The notes below the pieces were generated by a model, which searched no databases, was not told where the DNA came from, and saw only the letters and a program-made list of their open reading frames with translations. The position numbers and the translations under genes were made by a program. From positions 6,749,435 through 6,813,434 of the forward strand of contig NC_088296.1 of NCBI RefSeq assembly GCF_032854445.1: a stretch of DNA of 64,000 nt. Direction: 5' to 3'. Shown here one piece after another: positions 38,656-51,845 of this stretch. This stretch comes from Liolophura sinensis (taxonomy: Eukaryota; Mollusca; Polyplacophora; Chitonida; Chitonidae). How positions within the stretch are numbered: position 1 is the first letter of the stretch; every line of letters starts with the position of its first letter.

Positions 38656-41600
38656 CTACCATGAAGTTTGAGGATCTGCTGCACAATTTAAGACATTCAC
38701 CTTTCGCTTGAATTGACCCCAGTGCCGTCTGACAAAGGCAGTGAGTCTCTCTCGGATGTTTCTTCTGTGAGGCCGGTCTAATCCGTCGTTGGGTGATCTC
38801 ACTCCATCAGATAAAACTTGCGGTGTCACCGGGTCAGGGCTGGCCTCCTTGTTAATATCAGTCACCCGGACACGTGACTGAAGACCTGTCGTCTGCTCTT
38901 TTTGCGCCCCATTTCTTCTGCGCTCGATCACGTGACATTCACTACGAACGATAGAACCGTTCAGCGGTGGCGCCTGGTCCAACGAAACATCGGATTGTGG
39001 TCGTCGACTGGTGAAGTTAGCAGCCAACGTTGGCTTCAGACATGCCCGGCCTCTCTCCATCCGTCGGAATCTGTCCTGTGTTGATCTTGGACCATTCGAT
39101 TCTGAATTCACACACATAAAGATACACATTTAGCTACCAGTAAATTGCATGTTCACTAACTCAGTTTCTTTATCGCGAATAAGGCACGTGCGGATAAACT
39201 TTGCCCTTATATCAAATTTATAACAAAATTAAACAGATATGTTTCTTATTTGTGTCATGCAAAACATGCACCAAGGCCGAACTACTTAAATGTTCCCTTA
39301 AGAAACTTACCCTCTCTGGCTGCCACGGGTGTTGCCATGGAACCACGAGCTTTACGCTTCCCTTGGTGGTTGAGATGTTGTAGTTCTCCTCGTTCTCTCT
39401 TACACGCGTTTCTTCTGGGCTGTGTGCCTATGTTCCCCACTCTCTCCATAGGCTGTGATTTGTTCCCAGTGTCTCTACTCTGTCTATGTTTCATCCTCTT
39501 AATTTTTGGATGTTGGAGACTGTTGTCCGTTGGGGCTGTGGGTACGCTCACAATTTGAGGCGGAATTACAGCCGGAGTTGTTGGCATACTTTGAGCTGAA
39601 ATTATAGCCGGAATTGAAGCCATATTTTGAGACGGAACTTCCGACGCACGTTTAGCTGGAATTAAAACAGGAACTGCCGACGCACGCTGAGCTGGAATTA
39701 CAGCAGGTGATACTGCCACACCATGAGCTGGAATTACAGCAGGTATTACGGGCAAACGTTGAGCCGGAATTACAGCCGGAGTTGCTGCTACACTTGCAAC
39801 TGTTGGCACCTGCTTACCTTGAGCTGATGGTAAGGCTTGGGACTTCGACGGAGAAAGTGGGTATGAAGATTCACCTAGATATACTGCAGACTTCTTATCG
39901 TCTTTAACTGGGTGGAAACTTGGCCGGTAGCCGCCATCTTCTAACGATGAAAGCACATCCAAACGACGATGAAGGTTAGCTTTTATTTGAACTGGTTTGG
40001 GGCTGTCCAGCTGGTGTCGCGTTCCTAAGAGGCTCTGGCGACGATGACTTCTCGGCTGATGCTCTATAATCTTGTGGAAACACCGGACAGTCCCTGAGTG
40101 AGTGATGGAGTGAGAGACTTATTGTCTGCCTCTTCAATCCAATCCCAACCTGAGAGCATTGCTTGTATCTCCATCTTTTTGTCAAAAGGATTTGCTCCAT
40201 GAGCCTGTCCTATAATCCTTGACATGTAAAAGGATTCTGGGTGTGTCTCCCACCTGCGCCAGCTCACAGCCTGTCTTCCAGTATCCTGGAGATCATCATG
40301 TGATAAGCCCATGAAGTTTGTGGCTTCCTTCCTAGTGTTAAATTCAGAATGGCACAACGTGTTCTCCAAGGTACTGGCCATGCCTCTTAAGGGAGGAGGC
40401 TCCTGCCATACTTCTGTTTTGGGGACATCCGTAGTAAACAGGGCGGTACAGTTGATCTCCGCAGAGGTCCTCTTCAGCTCTATTCCTGCTGATGACAGTG
40501 GAGATTTGTTGTCTTTATCATTGGAATTCTGGACCCTTTTATATTTCAGTCGGCGCGAAACGAACAGATCCAGGTCATCCAGTTCGTCCACCTTGATGTT
40601 GTTGGTGGAAACCTTCTCCCTTGGCCGGAGAAACTTTGCGTTGCTCAGACTTTCAAATCCAGTCTTGCGCTCCGGGTTCGCCCTCAATGAGTCCAGGCGA
40701 GATTCCCGCCTCCTGGTCACGTGGCTGACTTGCTCCTCCTCGTCGTCGCTGCTTGTATTGTCTGACCAGAAGCCGGTGTAATCCTTGTTCTTCATGGCCC
40801 TGATCAGTCGCTTGGCGTCCGGCCAGTCTTTGGCGTCTATATCCAAACCATCAGGAACGGTTTCTGACTCCAAGTCAGCGTTGTCTAGGCGAGCGGTCAC
40901 GTGATCAGTGTAGCCCTTTTGGGTTAGGTAAACTGAAGAACCAGTAAAAAGAAATTGAGAACAGTATTTAGAAGTAACCAAATAGTGTCAAACAAAACTT
41001 TTATGGGCAAACCATTTTAAATGTTCAAAAATCCTGTGCATCTTTGTTACAGGCCAAATTGTCTTCGGCTTAATGATGAATTAAAAACGGTTCAAAGAAG
41101 AAAGTTCATCGGCCAATAACTCCATTCAAATGTACCGCATGAGGGAAAAACAATCGGAAGGACATTCGTGATGACAAATTTCGCATCTCCGGATTGTTTT
41201 TCAGTGGAACGTGTTAATTTTGTACCTTGTGGTCAAATTTCCTGATAACGTCTTCGTGAAATTTCTCACATTTTTATCCGACAACATATAACTGGGCCAC
41301 AATGCAAATAATGGCGATATCCTTCAATTAAACGTCTGTCGTGTATATGTCTCAGGCCTTATCACAGCATCAAGTTACACTCAGACCAGCTCAGACCAAT
41401 AATAATTCATTAAGACGGACGCCAGAGACGCTAAAAAAATTCCTTAAGAAGGAAACAAAAACAAAAAATTGTGAAGCTTTCTTTGCATTTTATCACAGAT
41501 TTGGGCCCAGCAGTCAGCTTTTTCACATTGCTATTTAACATTTTAAAATAATCGCCTATCCTTTCCATCTAACACTAACTCCATGTAGTGTACATAATGT

Positions 41601-42715
41601 AATGACATGTCTGATGTATAACTTTACACGACTATGAATTTGATTGCCTTTGTTTACCTTGTGACATGCGTTTGTCTGTCACTTGAAACGTCGTCTGTAT
41701 ACAGTGCGCATGAAAATGATTGTAGAAGTCATCTTTTGTTTCTAATGAATTGTTGAAGTAGCAAGAAAGCCTGTGGCACAAAAAGAACCGTACATAAACA
41801 TTCTCTCTGTCTGAAGATCGATGCAATGCAAATGAGGAGAATCACGTACCTTGTACAGGTCCCCGTAACCTGGCCAATGTACGTCTGTTTTCAAGGCCAC
41901 GTGACTCCCTCTCTCTCAGCTTTATGAGCCTTTTGTACTCCGTCAATTCTTTTTTGGTATCCATCGTATGCACCAATGGATTGGCCACTCTCTGTAAAAT
42001 GTAGCACTGAAATGTAGAAATGTAGTTTGGAAGTTACACGTTCCTCAACTAGGACCGTGGGTGTATATAGCGAATTACTGGGGGAGTTGCTTACCGTTCG
42101 GTTTTCTGCAACTTTAAATTGTTATAGTTAAAAACTATAACATATATCGGAGTTTGGTCAGATAGAATAAATGACAGAGTCACAATTCATAAGTGTTAAA
42201 AGAGATGTCTGTATATGAGATTGGCTAATGCATTCTTAGATAGTCATGATCCTCTGCTATGTTTTTGTTGAATAGAATCAAAGACAATATTGGCTCATAT
42301 GTCCGTTGGATAGACAGATTTAAATCATCAGTAGCTTTGAACTCTCATGGCGGTAGCCTTTCTAAGATCGGTGAAACTTTATCACTTAAGAAAGGCTGAA
42401 GCTTACGGAAGTAAAATTCCTTTACGCACCTAAGGAGTGTTCTATATTCTCTCACATCACCATGCAAATTTCACTTTTAAAACACTATAACTCCGGCAAT
42501 CCTCGGATATGTAAACATAAGTCACATATAGGAATATCCACTTACCTTATTAATGACAGCTTTCAGATTATTTCTTCCTTTCAAAAGAACTTCTCCTGTC
42601 GCTTTGGTGCAGATTGATAAATCTGCACGTCTCGGCTGGTCGAAACCTGAACCAAAACGTTGGTGCTTATAGCAACATGACGTCACAAACTTTGACGTCA
42701 TAATCACGTCTCGCC
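38656..42715 (-). pseudogene. Tandem gene copy 2, frameshifted
   Basis: Same exon layout as copy 1: leader from 42546 upward, 41991-41850 (start codon 41964), 40932-39311, 39101-38656. Exon 3 is 1,622 bp instead of 1,620 because of two single-base insertions: an extra C near 40094 (CAGTCCCTGAG) and an extra G near 40001 (TTTGGGGCTG). Both lie in homopolymers. They break the frame between the conserved middle section and the repeat region, after about 340 residues. The 3' end of the frame (PAVIPAQR repeats and basic C-terminus) remains open. Pseudogene or assembly error cannot be distinguished here. Twin CREs are perfect at 42678-42685 and 42693-42700. Confidence 0.72.
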
Positions 42716-42734
42716 GCGTCACCGCGAAAACCAG

Positions 42735-45700
42735 TTAGAATGACAGAACGCAATGCGGCCGAAAAACACCGTCATACCATTGCATGGCAGTGTGTGTTTT
42801 ATTCGGAATACTTCGCGTGTTTCCGTCCAGGCGTCATCTTCCCTCGAAAGAGAGGTCATGATGAATGAGAAATCGTTGAGCGCGGTACCAGTGTGATGAT
42901 GTATCAGGTCAAGTGGTGGGAGTTCGACATAAAGCATCAGTAGATTTCAAAACATTTATGAAACTCCTACTCTCCTCTTCTGTTCTTTCCTTTATTCTGT
43001 CATAAAACATATAGGTAGTAGACAAACACTGCAACGTCCCAGAAATTAGCAATGTGTTCCAGTGCGATGTGGAATCTCTTGTGTAGCCGTTCGTAAGTCT
43101 CCGATTAGCGATGTGGTAGTCTCCGAATTACTAAGCTCAAACCTTTACATGTTGTTAACTTCACGAAGCGCTGTGACCCTCCAGGCTAGCTAACCGGCGC
43201 ACGCCGATTCTCATTTCGCCAGGGCGAAATCGCTTGATTTACCGGAAGTGCTGTAAAGGTCGAGCCCATGGGCGCACGACGAATGCGTCGCTTTGGTGGG
43301 GACAGGAGAGCACCGGCGCCAGAATGGCGGATGCATGACTCGCTGAGGCCTTATAATACTGTGTAATCATAATTATAATGAATTCTCTGTTAGACCACTG
43401 ATTGATTGTGTTGATTATTTTTTTCTTTAAACCCCTTGTCCGCAAATTAAAAAGCTGCTATGATGTTGTCCACATTATGTCAGATTATTGCATGGCAGTG
43501 TGTGTCTTATTCGGAATACTTCGCGTGTTTCCGGCAGGACGTTTTCCTCCCTTCAAAGAGAGGTCATGATGAATGATAAACCGTGGAGCGCGATACGAGT
43601 TTACATGGTATCTACTAAAATTTGGAAAACAAAGCGGCGAAAAAATGTAAAAAATCACTAAAGCCACATTTTTGCATTTGGTTGAATATTGGTTGTCTTT
43701 TAATTCGCTTGAATTTTAATCCTTATGTTTGTTAAAATTATTTTTTCCCCTGAGTTGTTTCTCTTCTGTGGGATTTTGAGCTAGCCTTCATGGTCTGTCG
43801 AGCTTTGCATGCTCCTACAGATAGTTGGCTGATAGCTTTTGCTGGTTCTTCCGGAACTCCAGCCCTGAAGGTGTGGCTTTACAGAGTCCAACTTGCCAAG
43901 TTCCGCCTTCGCATTGGAAATCATAGTTTACATGGTATCTACTAAAATTTGGAAAAATAAAGCGCAGAAAAATATAAAAAACACTAAAGCCACATTTTTG
44001 CATTTGATTGAATATTGGTTGTCTTTAAATTCGCTTGAATTTAAATTCTGATGTTGTTAAAATTATTTTTTTTTCCCTGAGTTGTTTCTCTTCTGTGGGG
44101 TTTTGAGCCAGCCTTCATGGTCTGTCCGAGCTTTGCATGCTCCTACATATAGTCGGCTGATGGCTCGTGGGTGGCTGCACAGCAGAAATGTTTCGTTCCA
44201 GTCTTAAATCAATGGCGACTTTGCTGTTGCAAACTAGGGCTTTTTTTCGGTGAACATTCCCAACGTTGTGTATAGATGTCCATTTTTGTCCGTGACAATC
44301 TCCACGATAGCTAGCAGTGGATTTCAGCGATCTATATTGTAGATCATACCATGTTTATAAGAAGTTGTGAAGGGAAATGGTAGATTAAAACGAAAGTTTT
44401 GCTAAACGTGAAACAAAGCCGGAACAATGCCAAGTTGTTAAGCAGTCTGTAATAGAAGATTATTGCCAATGAACTGGTTGAGGATGACGGATCATTATAC
44501 CCGATTATAAGGGAAGGTTGGCATACATAAGGGGTTCAAACCCCTTGTCCGCGAATTAAAAAGCTGCCTATCATTTTTAATACAGGTGTATGTCCGCAGT
44601 ACATATTTGACCAACTTTTATGTTACAGGAGTGGTAAAACTGTATATATACATTCAGTCGGCAATCAGGAAACTTTCCTGGCGTGAATGAGTAAACATTA
44701 CGGTAATCAATTTGACATGTTAACTCTGATAACAACGCTTGTCTTATATATGTATACAAAAATTTGCTGTCTCAGCCTACCAAAACCCTCCACTAAATCT
44801 GTTGGTGAAAATATAGTTATAGACATACAGCACAGAGAGTAAAACTACAAGAGGGACGACAGTGTGACAGACGTAGAGCATAGAGAGTGAAAAAGAGCAG
44901 CGATGACAATGTGAAAAATGTACAGCATGGAGAGTAAAACCAGATCACTGAAGACAGTGTGATAGACGTACAGGATAGAGAGTAAAACCAGAGCAGCAAT
45001 GACAGTGTAATAGACGTACAGTATAGAGAATGAAAAAAGAGCCGTGATGACAGTGTGACAGACGTAGAGCATAGAGAACAAAACCAGAGCAGCGATGGCA
45101 ACCTGATAGACGTTTTGAATGTTTTTTACATAACGGTAAATATAAGTGTTCCAGTCTCTCTGACAGAGTCAAAACTCAAAAGGTGATCGTCTGTTTGCTA
45201 TTTCCTGTGGAACAATTGATTCTGCCTGCCACCTGGAATATACCCTGTGTGATATTGAAATTTTATTTTCGCACCTGAGCTTGAAAAAAAAACTAGAACA
45301 GTTTGATCTTAATTGCCAGAAAAGTTTGGCATATTTTGTCACTTCGTCTCTGCCTTGATTCGACGGGAAAGTCTCCATATGGAATTGGTCGGACCCTCAT
45401 CATCATTTAATGAGGCATCTACTTGCTCAAATAGCAAAGGATTTTTTCTAATAAAAATTTGCAAGGTATCCACCAAATGTACTACATAAGACATATAGTA
45501 ATAGCACTTAATTGCCAGAAAAGTTTGGCATATTTCATTTTCTGCCTTTGTTCGACACGAAAGACTCCATATGAAATTGGTTGGATCGTCATCATCATGT
45601 AATCAGACATTTAGCTGCTCAAATGGCAAAGGATTTTTTCTAATAAAAATTTCCGACATATCCACCAAATGTACTACATAGGACATATAGTAATAGCACC

Positions 45701-46600
45701 TAAATACATTGCGTCGTGGGTGGAGGAGACCCTGTGCTGAAAGAAGTATTTTCACAATTTGTCTTTCTCCATCATTAGGGAACTATTTTATTGGATACTT
45801 TGACACTTGTTAATATTCATTAGCTATCGTTTATTCCTAACCGCCAGCTGCATGCGAAGTGTGTGGCTTGATGAAATAAAGATGGATTACAAAGGAAAAT
45901 CTTACAAGTTGCAGTCCCTCCCCACACCATCTTTCTTCCAAGTCAAGAAAGAAATTTATCGTCGTCCCAGTCTCATCAGCAAAACTTATTGTTCAATTAT
46001 GTTTGACACTAACTGCTTGTAATAGATGAGGAAGAATTCCAAAAGGCAAAAACATGGTTTCCGAGTTGACTGACGATTTACACAGTGATGTTATTGCAGT
46101 GCATTTAGTAAAATTTGGGTCAATACATTCACTGTAACAGTGAATCGGTGAGTTAACCCTTATAAAGCTATCTGGATTGTCATATATAAACATCAACTAA
46201 AGACATGTACCAAGTTAAAAGATTGGCCATTTTGGGTGGTACCAATATGTCAAATTTTGGGTCTTGGCCCATATACTAGTTTTTGTAGAGATGATCGACA
46301 GTGTATAAACCAGTGCATGAATAAATTGATAAAATAATCAGCCGTATTCGAGAACTGATCCTAAGCGGCCATATTTGTTGACGGCTTGTATACGAACGTG
46401 TCTTTCGACCCATAGGCGCTATGTTATGGTACCTCTATGACTAAGTATGTCTCCATACCGAGACGTCTTTAAGATGATTCAAACCATTTAATACACCTTG
46501 TATGTAATTAGTGCGTTACAAAAGTTGAAACTACAGATAGATTATTTCTGTGGTTTTCCTATGGCTAAACAACTTGGAAAATCAACAAGTTATCTCTGTA
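42735..46600. other. Spacer between tandem copies 2 and 3
   Basis: Contains a CpG-rich block (43185-43345; ETS site 43241-43249; palindrome arms kept but centre mutated) and a rearranged partial duplication (43380-43980 repeats pieces of the sequence around 42780 and 43920). It also holds a broken copy of the hydrophobic 16-residue repeat (44817-45130) and two successive copies of a plus-strand segment (45300-45480 and 45490-45690). A plus-strand frame ends at 46022. Confidence 0.6.
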
Positions 46601-46703
46601 GGTTTTGAAGAAATTTATTTAAACAAAACATATAACGAAAAATAAACGAAAATACAAGAAAAGAAAACATCCAGAGAGTTAGCAGATATTTAAAACATCA
46701 GAA

Positions 46704-49700
46704 CTACCATGAAGTTTGAGGATCTGCTGCACAATTTAAGACATTCACCTTTTGCTTGAATTGACCCCAGTGCCGTCTGACAAAGGCAGTGAGTCTCTCT
46801 CGGATGTTTCTTCTGTGTGGCCGGTCTAATCCGTCGTTGGGTGATCTCACTCCATCAGACACAACTCGCTGTGTCACCGGGTCAGGGCTGGCCTCCTTGT
46901 TAATATCAGTCACCCGGGCACGTGACTGAAGACCTGTCATCTGCTCTTTTTGCGCCCCATTTCTACTGCGCTCGATCACGTGACATTCACTACGAACGAT
47001 AGAACCGTTCAGCGGTGGCGCCTGGTCCAACGAAACATCGGATTGTGGTCGTCGACTGGTGAAGTTAGCAGCCAACGTTGGCTTCAGACATGCCCGGCCT
47101 CTCTCCATCCGTCGGAATCTGTCCTGTGTTGATCTTGGACCATTCGATTCTGAATACACACACATAAAGACACACATTTAGCTACCAGTACAATGCATGT
47201 TCACTAACTCAGCTCCTTTATCGCGAATAAGGTACGTGCGGATAAACTTTGCCCTTATATCAAATTTAAAACAAAATTAAACACATATGTTTCTTTTTTG
47301 TGTCATGCAAAACATGCACCAAGGCCGAACTACTTAAATGTTCCCTTAGGAAACTTACCCTCTCTGGCTGCCACGGGTGTTGCCATGGAACCACGAGCTT
47401 TACGCTTCCCTTGGTGGTTGAGATGTTGTAGTTCTCCTCGTTCTCTTTTACACTCGTCTGTTCTGGGCTGTGTGCCTGTGTTCCCCACACTCTCCACAGC
47501 CTGTGATGTGTCCCTAGTGTCTCTACTCTGTCCATGTGTCATGTTGTTACCTGTTGGATGATGGAGACTGTTGGCAGTTAGGACCATGGATGCGCTCACA
47601 ATTTGAGGCGGAAAGACAGACGGAGTTACTGGCATACTGTGAGCTGGAATTATAGCCGGAAATGATGGCATATTTTGAGCCGGAACTGCCGACAGACGTT
47701 TAGCTGGTATTACAGCCGGAGTTGCCGACACACGCTGACCTGGAATTACTGCCGAGGTTGTCCGCACACGTTGAGCCGGAATAACAACCGGAGTTGCTGC
47801 CACATTTGCAACTGTTGGCCTCTGCTCACCTTGAGCTGATGTTAAGGCTTGGAACGTCGGCAGAGAATGTGCGCATCCAGATTTATCGAGAAATACGGCA
47901 GACTTCTTATCGTCTTTAACTGGGTGGAAACTTGGCCGGTAACCGCCATCTTCTAACGATGAAAGCACATCCAAATGACGATGAAGATCAGCGTTTATTT
48001 GAACTGGTTTGGGATGTCCAGCTGGTGTCGCGTTCCTAAGAGGCTCTGGCGACGATGACTTCTCGGCTGATGCTCTATAATCTTGTGGAAACACCGGACA
48101 GTCCTGAGTGAGTGATGGGGTGAGAGACTTATTGTCTGCCTCTTCTATCCTATCCCAACCTGAGAGCATTGCTTGTATCTCCATCTTTTTGTCAAAAGGA
48201 TTTGCCCCATGAGCCTGTCCTATAAGCCTTGACATGTAAAAGGATTCTGGGTGTGTCTCCCACCTGCGGCAGCCCACAGCCTGTCTTCCAATATCCTGGA
48301 GATAATCATGTGATAAGCCCATGAAGTTTGTGGCTTCCTTGCTAGTGTTAAGTTCAGAATGGCACAACGTGTTCTCCAAGGTACTGGCAATGCCTCTTAA
48401 GGGAGGAGGCTCCTGCCATACTTCTGTTTTGGGGACATCCGTAGTAAACAGGGCGGTACAGTTGATCTCAGCAGAGGTCCTCTTCAGCCCTATTCCGGCA
48501 GATGACGGTGGAGATTTGTTGTCTTTATCATTGGAATTCTGGACCCTTTTATATTTCAGTCGGCGCGAAACGAACAGATCCAGGTCATCCAGTTCGTCCA
48601 CCTTTATGTTGTTGGTGGAAACCTTCTCCCTTGGCCGGAGAAACTTTGCGTTGCTCAGACTTTCAAATCCAGTCTTGCGCTCCGGGTTCGCCCTCAATGA
48701 GTCCAGACGAGATTCCCGCCTCCTGGTCACGTGGCTGACTTGCTCTTCGTCATCGTCGCTGCTTGAATTGTCTGACCAGAAGCCGGAGTAATCCTTGTTC
48801 TTCATGGCCCTGATGAGTCGCTTGGCGTCCGGCCAGTCTTTGGCGTCTATATCCAAACCATCAGGAACGGTTTCTGACTCCAAGTCAGCGTTGTCTAGGC
48901 GAGCAGTCACGTGATCAGTGTAGCCCTTTTGGGTTAGGTAAACTGAAGAACAAATTTAAAGAAAATGAGAACAGTATTGAGATGTAACCAAATAGTGTCA
49001 AACAAAACTTTTATGGGCAAACTATTTTAAATGTTCAAAAATCCTGTGCTTCTTTGTTACAGGCCAAATTGTCTTCGGCTTAATGATAAATTATAAACGG
49101 TTCAAAGAAGAAAGTTCATCCGCCAATAACTCCATTCAAATGTACCGCATGAGGGAAAACGAATCGGAAGGACATTCGTGATGACAAATTTCGCATCTCC
49201 GGATTGTTTTTCAGTGGAACGTGGTAATTTTGTACCTTGTGGTCAAATTTCCTGATAACGTCTTCGTGAAATTTCTCACATTTTTATCCGACAACATGTA
49301 ACTGGGCCACAATGCAAATAATGGCCATATCCTTCAATTAAACGTCTGTCGTGTATATGTCTCAGGCCTTATCACGGCATCAGGTTATACTCAGACCAGC
49401 TCAGACCAATTATAATTCATTAAGAAGGACACCAGAGGCGCTAAAAATTACTTTAAAAAGAAACAAAAATAAAAATTGTGAAGGTTTGTTTCTATTTTAT
49501 CACAGATTTGGGTCCAACTTTCAGCCTTTTCACGTTGCTATTTGACATTTAAAACAAGAGCTTATTCTTTCCATCTAATACTAACTCCGTGTAGTTTACA
49601 CAATGTAATGACATCTCTTGTGTATACTATATATCCGATTGCCTCTATCCTCCCTCTATCGGACATGCGTTTGTCTGTCACTCGAAACGTCGTCTGTATA

Positions 49701-51845
49701 CAATGTGCATGAAAATGATTCTAGAAGTCATTATTTGTGTTTCTAATGAATTGTTCAGGTAGGAAGAAAGTCTGTGGTACAAAAAACCCCTACATAAGTA
49801 TTATATCTGTCTGAAGATCGATGCAATGCATATGAGAAGAATCACGTACCTTGTACAGGTCCCCGTAACCTGGCCAATGTACGTCTGTTTTCAAGGCCAC
49901 GTGACTCCCTCTCTCTCAGCTTCACGAGCCTTTTGTACTCCGTCAATTCTTTTTTTGTATCCATTGTATGCACCAATGGTTTCGCCACTCTCTGTTTATT
50001 TCTGCCTTTATCTGAAAGACAAGGAAACACCTCTAAATAGACGTATGAAAACAAAGTTGAGAGTACGGTCCTTAAATCTGGAAACACAGTTGGATATTGG
50101 AGTGGAGCTCAAATCAATGGTATCGTCTCTGTGTGGGTATTAGTATTGTTATCTGAAAGTCAAAGAAATACGTTAAAAGAGACATACGCTAAACAAATGG
50201 ATGCCGCTGTGGTGCTCAGATCTAAAAAAATGACTGAAGGTGCACATGGTTCTCAAATCTAAAAACACCTTCCGATGGGAGTGTATAGCATTGGTATGTA
50301 GAAAACACAGTGGAATGTCGGTGTAATGCTCAAATCTAAAAACAACATCCTGTGGTAAGAGTGTATAGCACTGAAATGTAGAAAACACAGTGAAATATAG
50401 GTGTGATGCTCAAATCTAAACACACCATCCGCTGGTGGTGTATAGCACTGAAATGTAGAAAACACATTGGAATGTCGGTGTGATGCTCAAATCTAAAAAC
50501 ACCATTCGGTGGTGGTGTATAGCACTGAAATGTAGAAAACATAGTGGAATATCGGTGTGATGCTCAAATCTAAAAACACCATCCGGTGGTGGTGTATAAC
50601 ACTGAAATGTAGAGAACACAAAGGAATATCGGTGTGATGCTCAAATCTAAAAACACCATCCTGTGGTGGTGTATAGCACCGAAATGTAGAAAACACTTTG
50701 GAATGTCAGTGTGCTGCTCAAATCTAAAAACACCATCCTGTGGTGGTATATAGCAACGAAATGTAGAAAACACAGTGGAATGTCGGGGTGGTTTTCAAAT
50801 CTAAAACCACCTGTCGGTTGTGATGTATAGCACTGAAATGTAGAAAACACAGTGGAATGTCGGTGTGATACTCAAATTTAAAAACACGCGTCGGTGGTGG
50901 CATACAGATGAAATGTAGAAAACACATTGGAATGTCGGAGTGGTTCTTAAATGTAAAAACACCTGTCGGTGGTGCTGTATAGTTCTGACATCTAGAAAAC
51001 ACAGTGGAATGCCGATATGCTGCTCAAATCTAGAAACTGGATGAAGATGTGTATGATACGCAAATCTACAGAAATAAAATTTTAGTTCTCTGTGTTGCGT
51101 TCAAATTTAGAAAACACATTGGATGACATCTAGGGATTCTGGGAAAGAAAACTGTAGTTTGGAAGCTACAGGTTCCTCAAATAGGACCATGGGTGTATAC
51201 AGCGAATTAACGGGGGAGTTGCTTACCGTTCGGTTTTCTGCAACTTTAAATTGTTATAGTTAAAAACTAGTCACATTTATCGGAGTTTGGTTAGATAGAA
51301 TAAATGACAGTCACAATTCATGAGTGTTAAAAGAGATGTCTGTATGTGAGACTGGGTAATGCATTCTTACATACTCATCATCCTGTGCTATGTTTTTATT
51401 TGAATAGAATAAAAGAGAATATTGGGCCATATGTCCGTTGGAAAGGCAGGCTTAAATCATCAGTAGCTTTAAACTCTCATGGCGGTAGCCTTTCCAAGAT
51501 CGGTGAAACTTTATCACTTGAGAAAGGCTGAGGCTTACGGGAGTGAACTGGCTTTACACATGTAAAGATTGTTGTATATTTTCCCACGTAGCCATGCAAT
51601 TTTGACTATTAAAACTCAAGCAATCATCTGATACTTATATGTAAAGATAAGTCACATACAGGAATATCCACTTACCTTATTAATAACTGCTTTCAGATTA
51701 TTCCTCCCTTTTACAAGAACTTTTCCTGTCGCTTTGCTGCAGATTGATAAATCTGCACGTCTCGGCTGGTCGAAACCTGAACCAAAACGTTGGTGCTTAT
51801 AGCAACATGACGTCACAAACGTTGACGTCATGATCATGTCGCGCC
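46704..51845 (-). CDS. Tandem gene copy 3: unrecognised hydrophilic protein, open frame with altered exon-2 acceptor
   Basis: Exons: leader from 51676 upward, 49991-49850 (start codon 49964), 48942-47359 (1,584 bp, in frame), 47149-46704 with C-terminus ...PQTSW. It encodes about 714 residues. Its repeat region differs from copy 1: variants PAQRVRTTSAVIPGQR, ATPAVIPAKR, FPAIIPAHS and PSVFPPQ, 12 codons shorter overall. The usual acceptor (TATATTTCACAG|AGAGTGG) has become GAAATAAACAG|AGAGTGG, lacking a pyrimidine tract. A better site, CCTTGTCTTTCAG, sits 18 bases upstream. A 77-bp array occupies the intron just beyond. Twin CREs are perfect (51808-51815, 51823-51830). Confidence 0.72.
50210..51035. 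repeat. 77-bp tandem array (about 10 copies) containing acceptor-like sequence
   Basis: Period 77 bp (repeating open frames are spaced 77 apart). In gene sense each unit reads TGTGTTTTCTACATTTCAG, TGCTATACACC..., GGTGTTTTTAGATTTGAGCA. TTCTACATTTCAGTGCTATA occurs once, next to the exon-2 acceptor, in copies 1 and 2, so the array grew from that site. Seen only in unit 3. The overlapping 67-residue minus-strand frames are repeat artefacts. Confidence 0.93.

Noticed and set aside
50173-51002. Series of 67-residue minus-strand frames (MFSTFQCYT...)
   Set aside because: One frame per 77-bp array unit; they overlap one another and follow the repeat period exactly.
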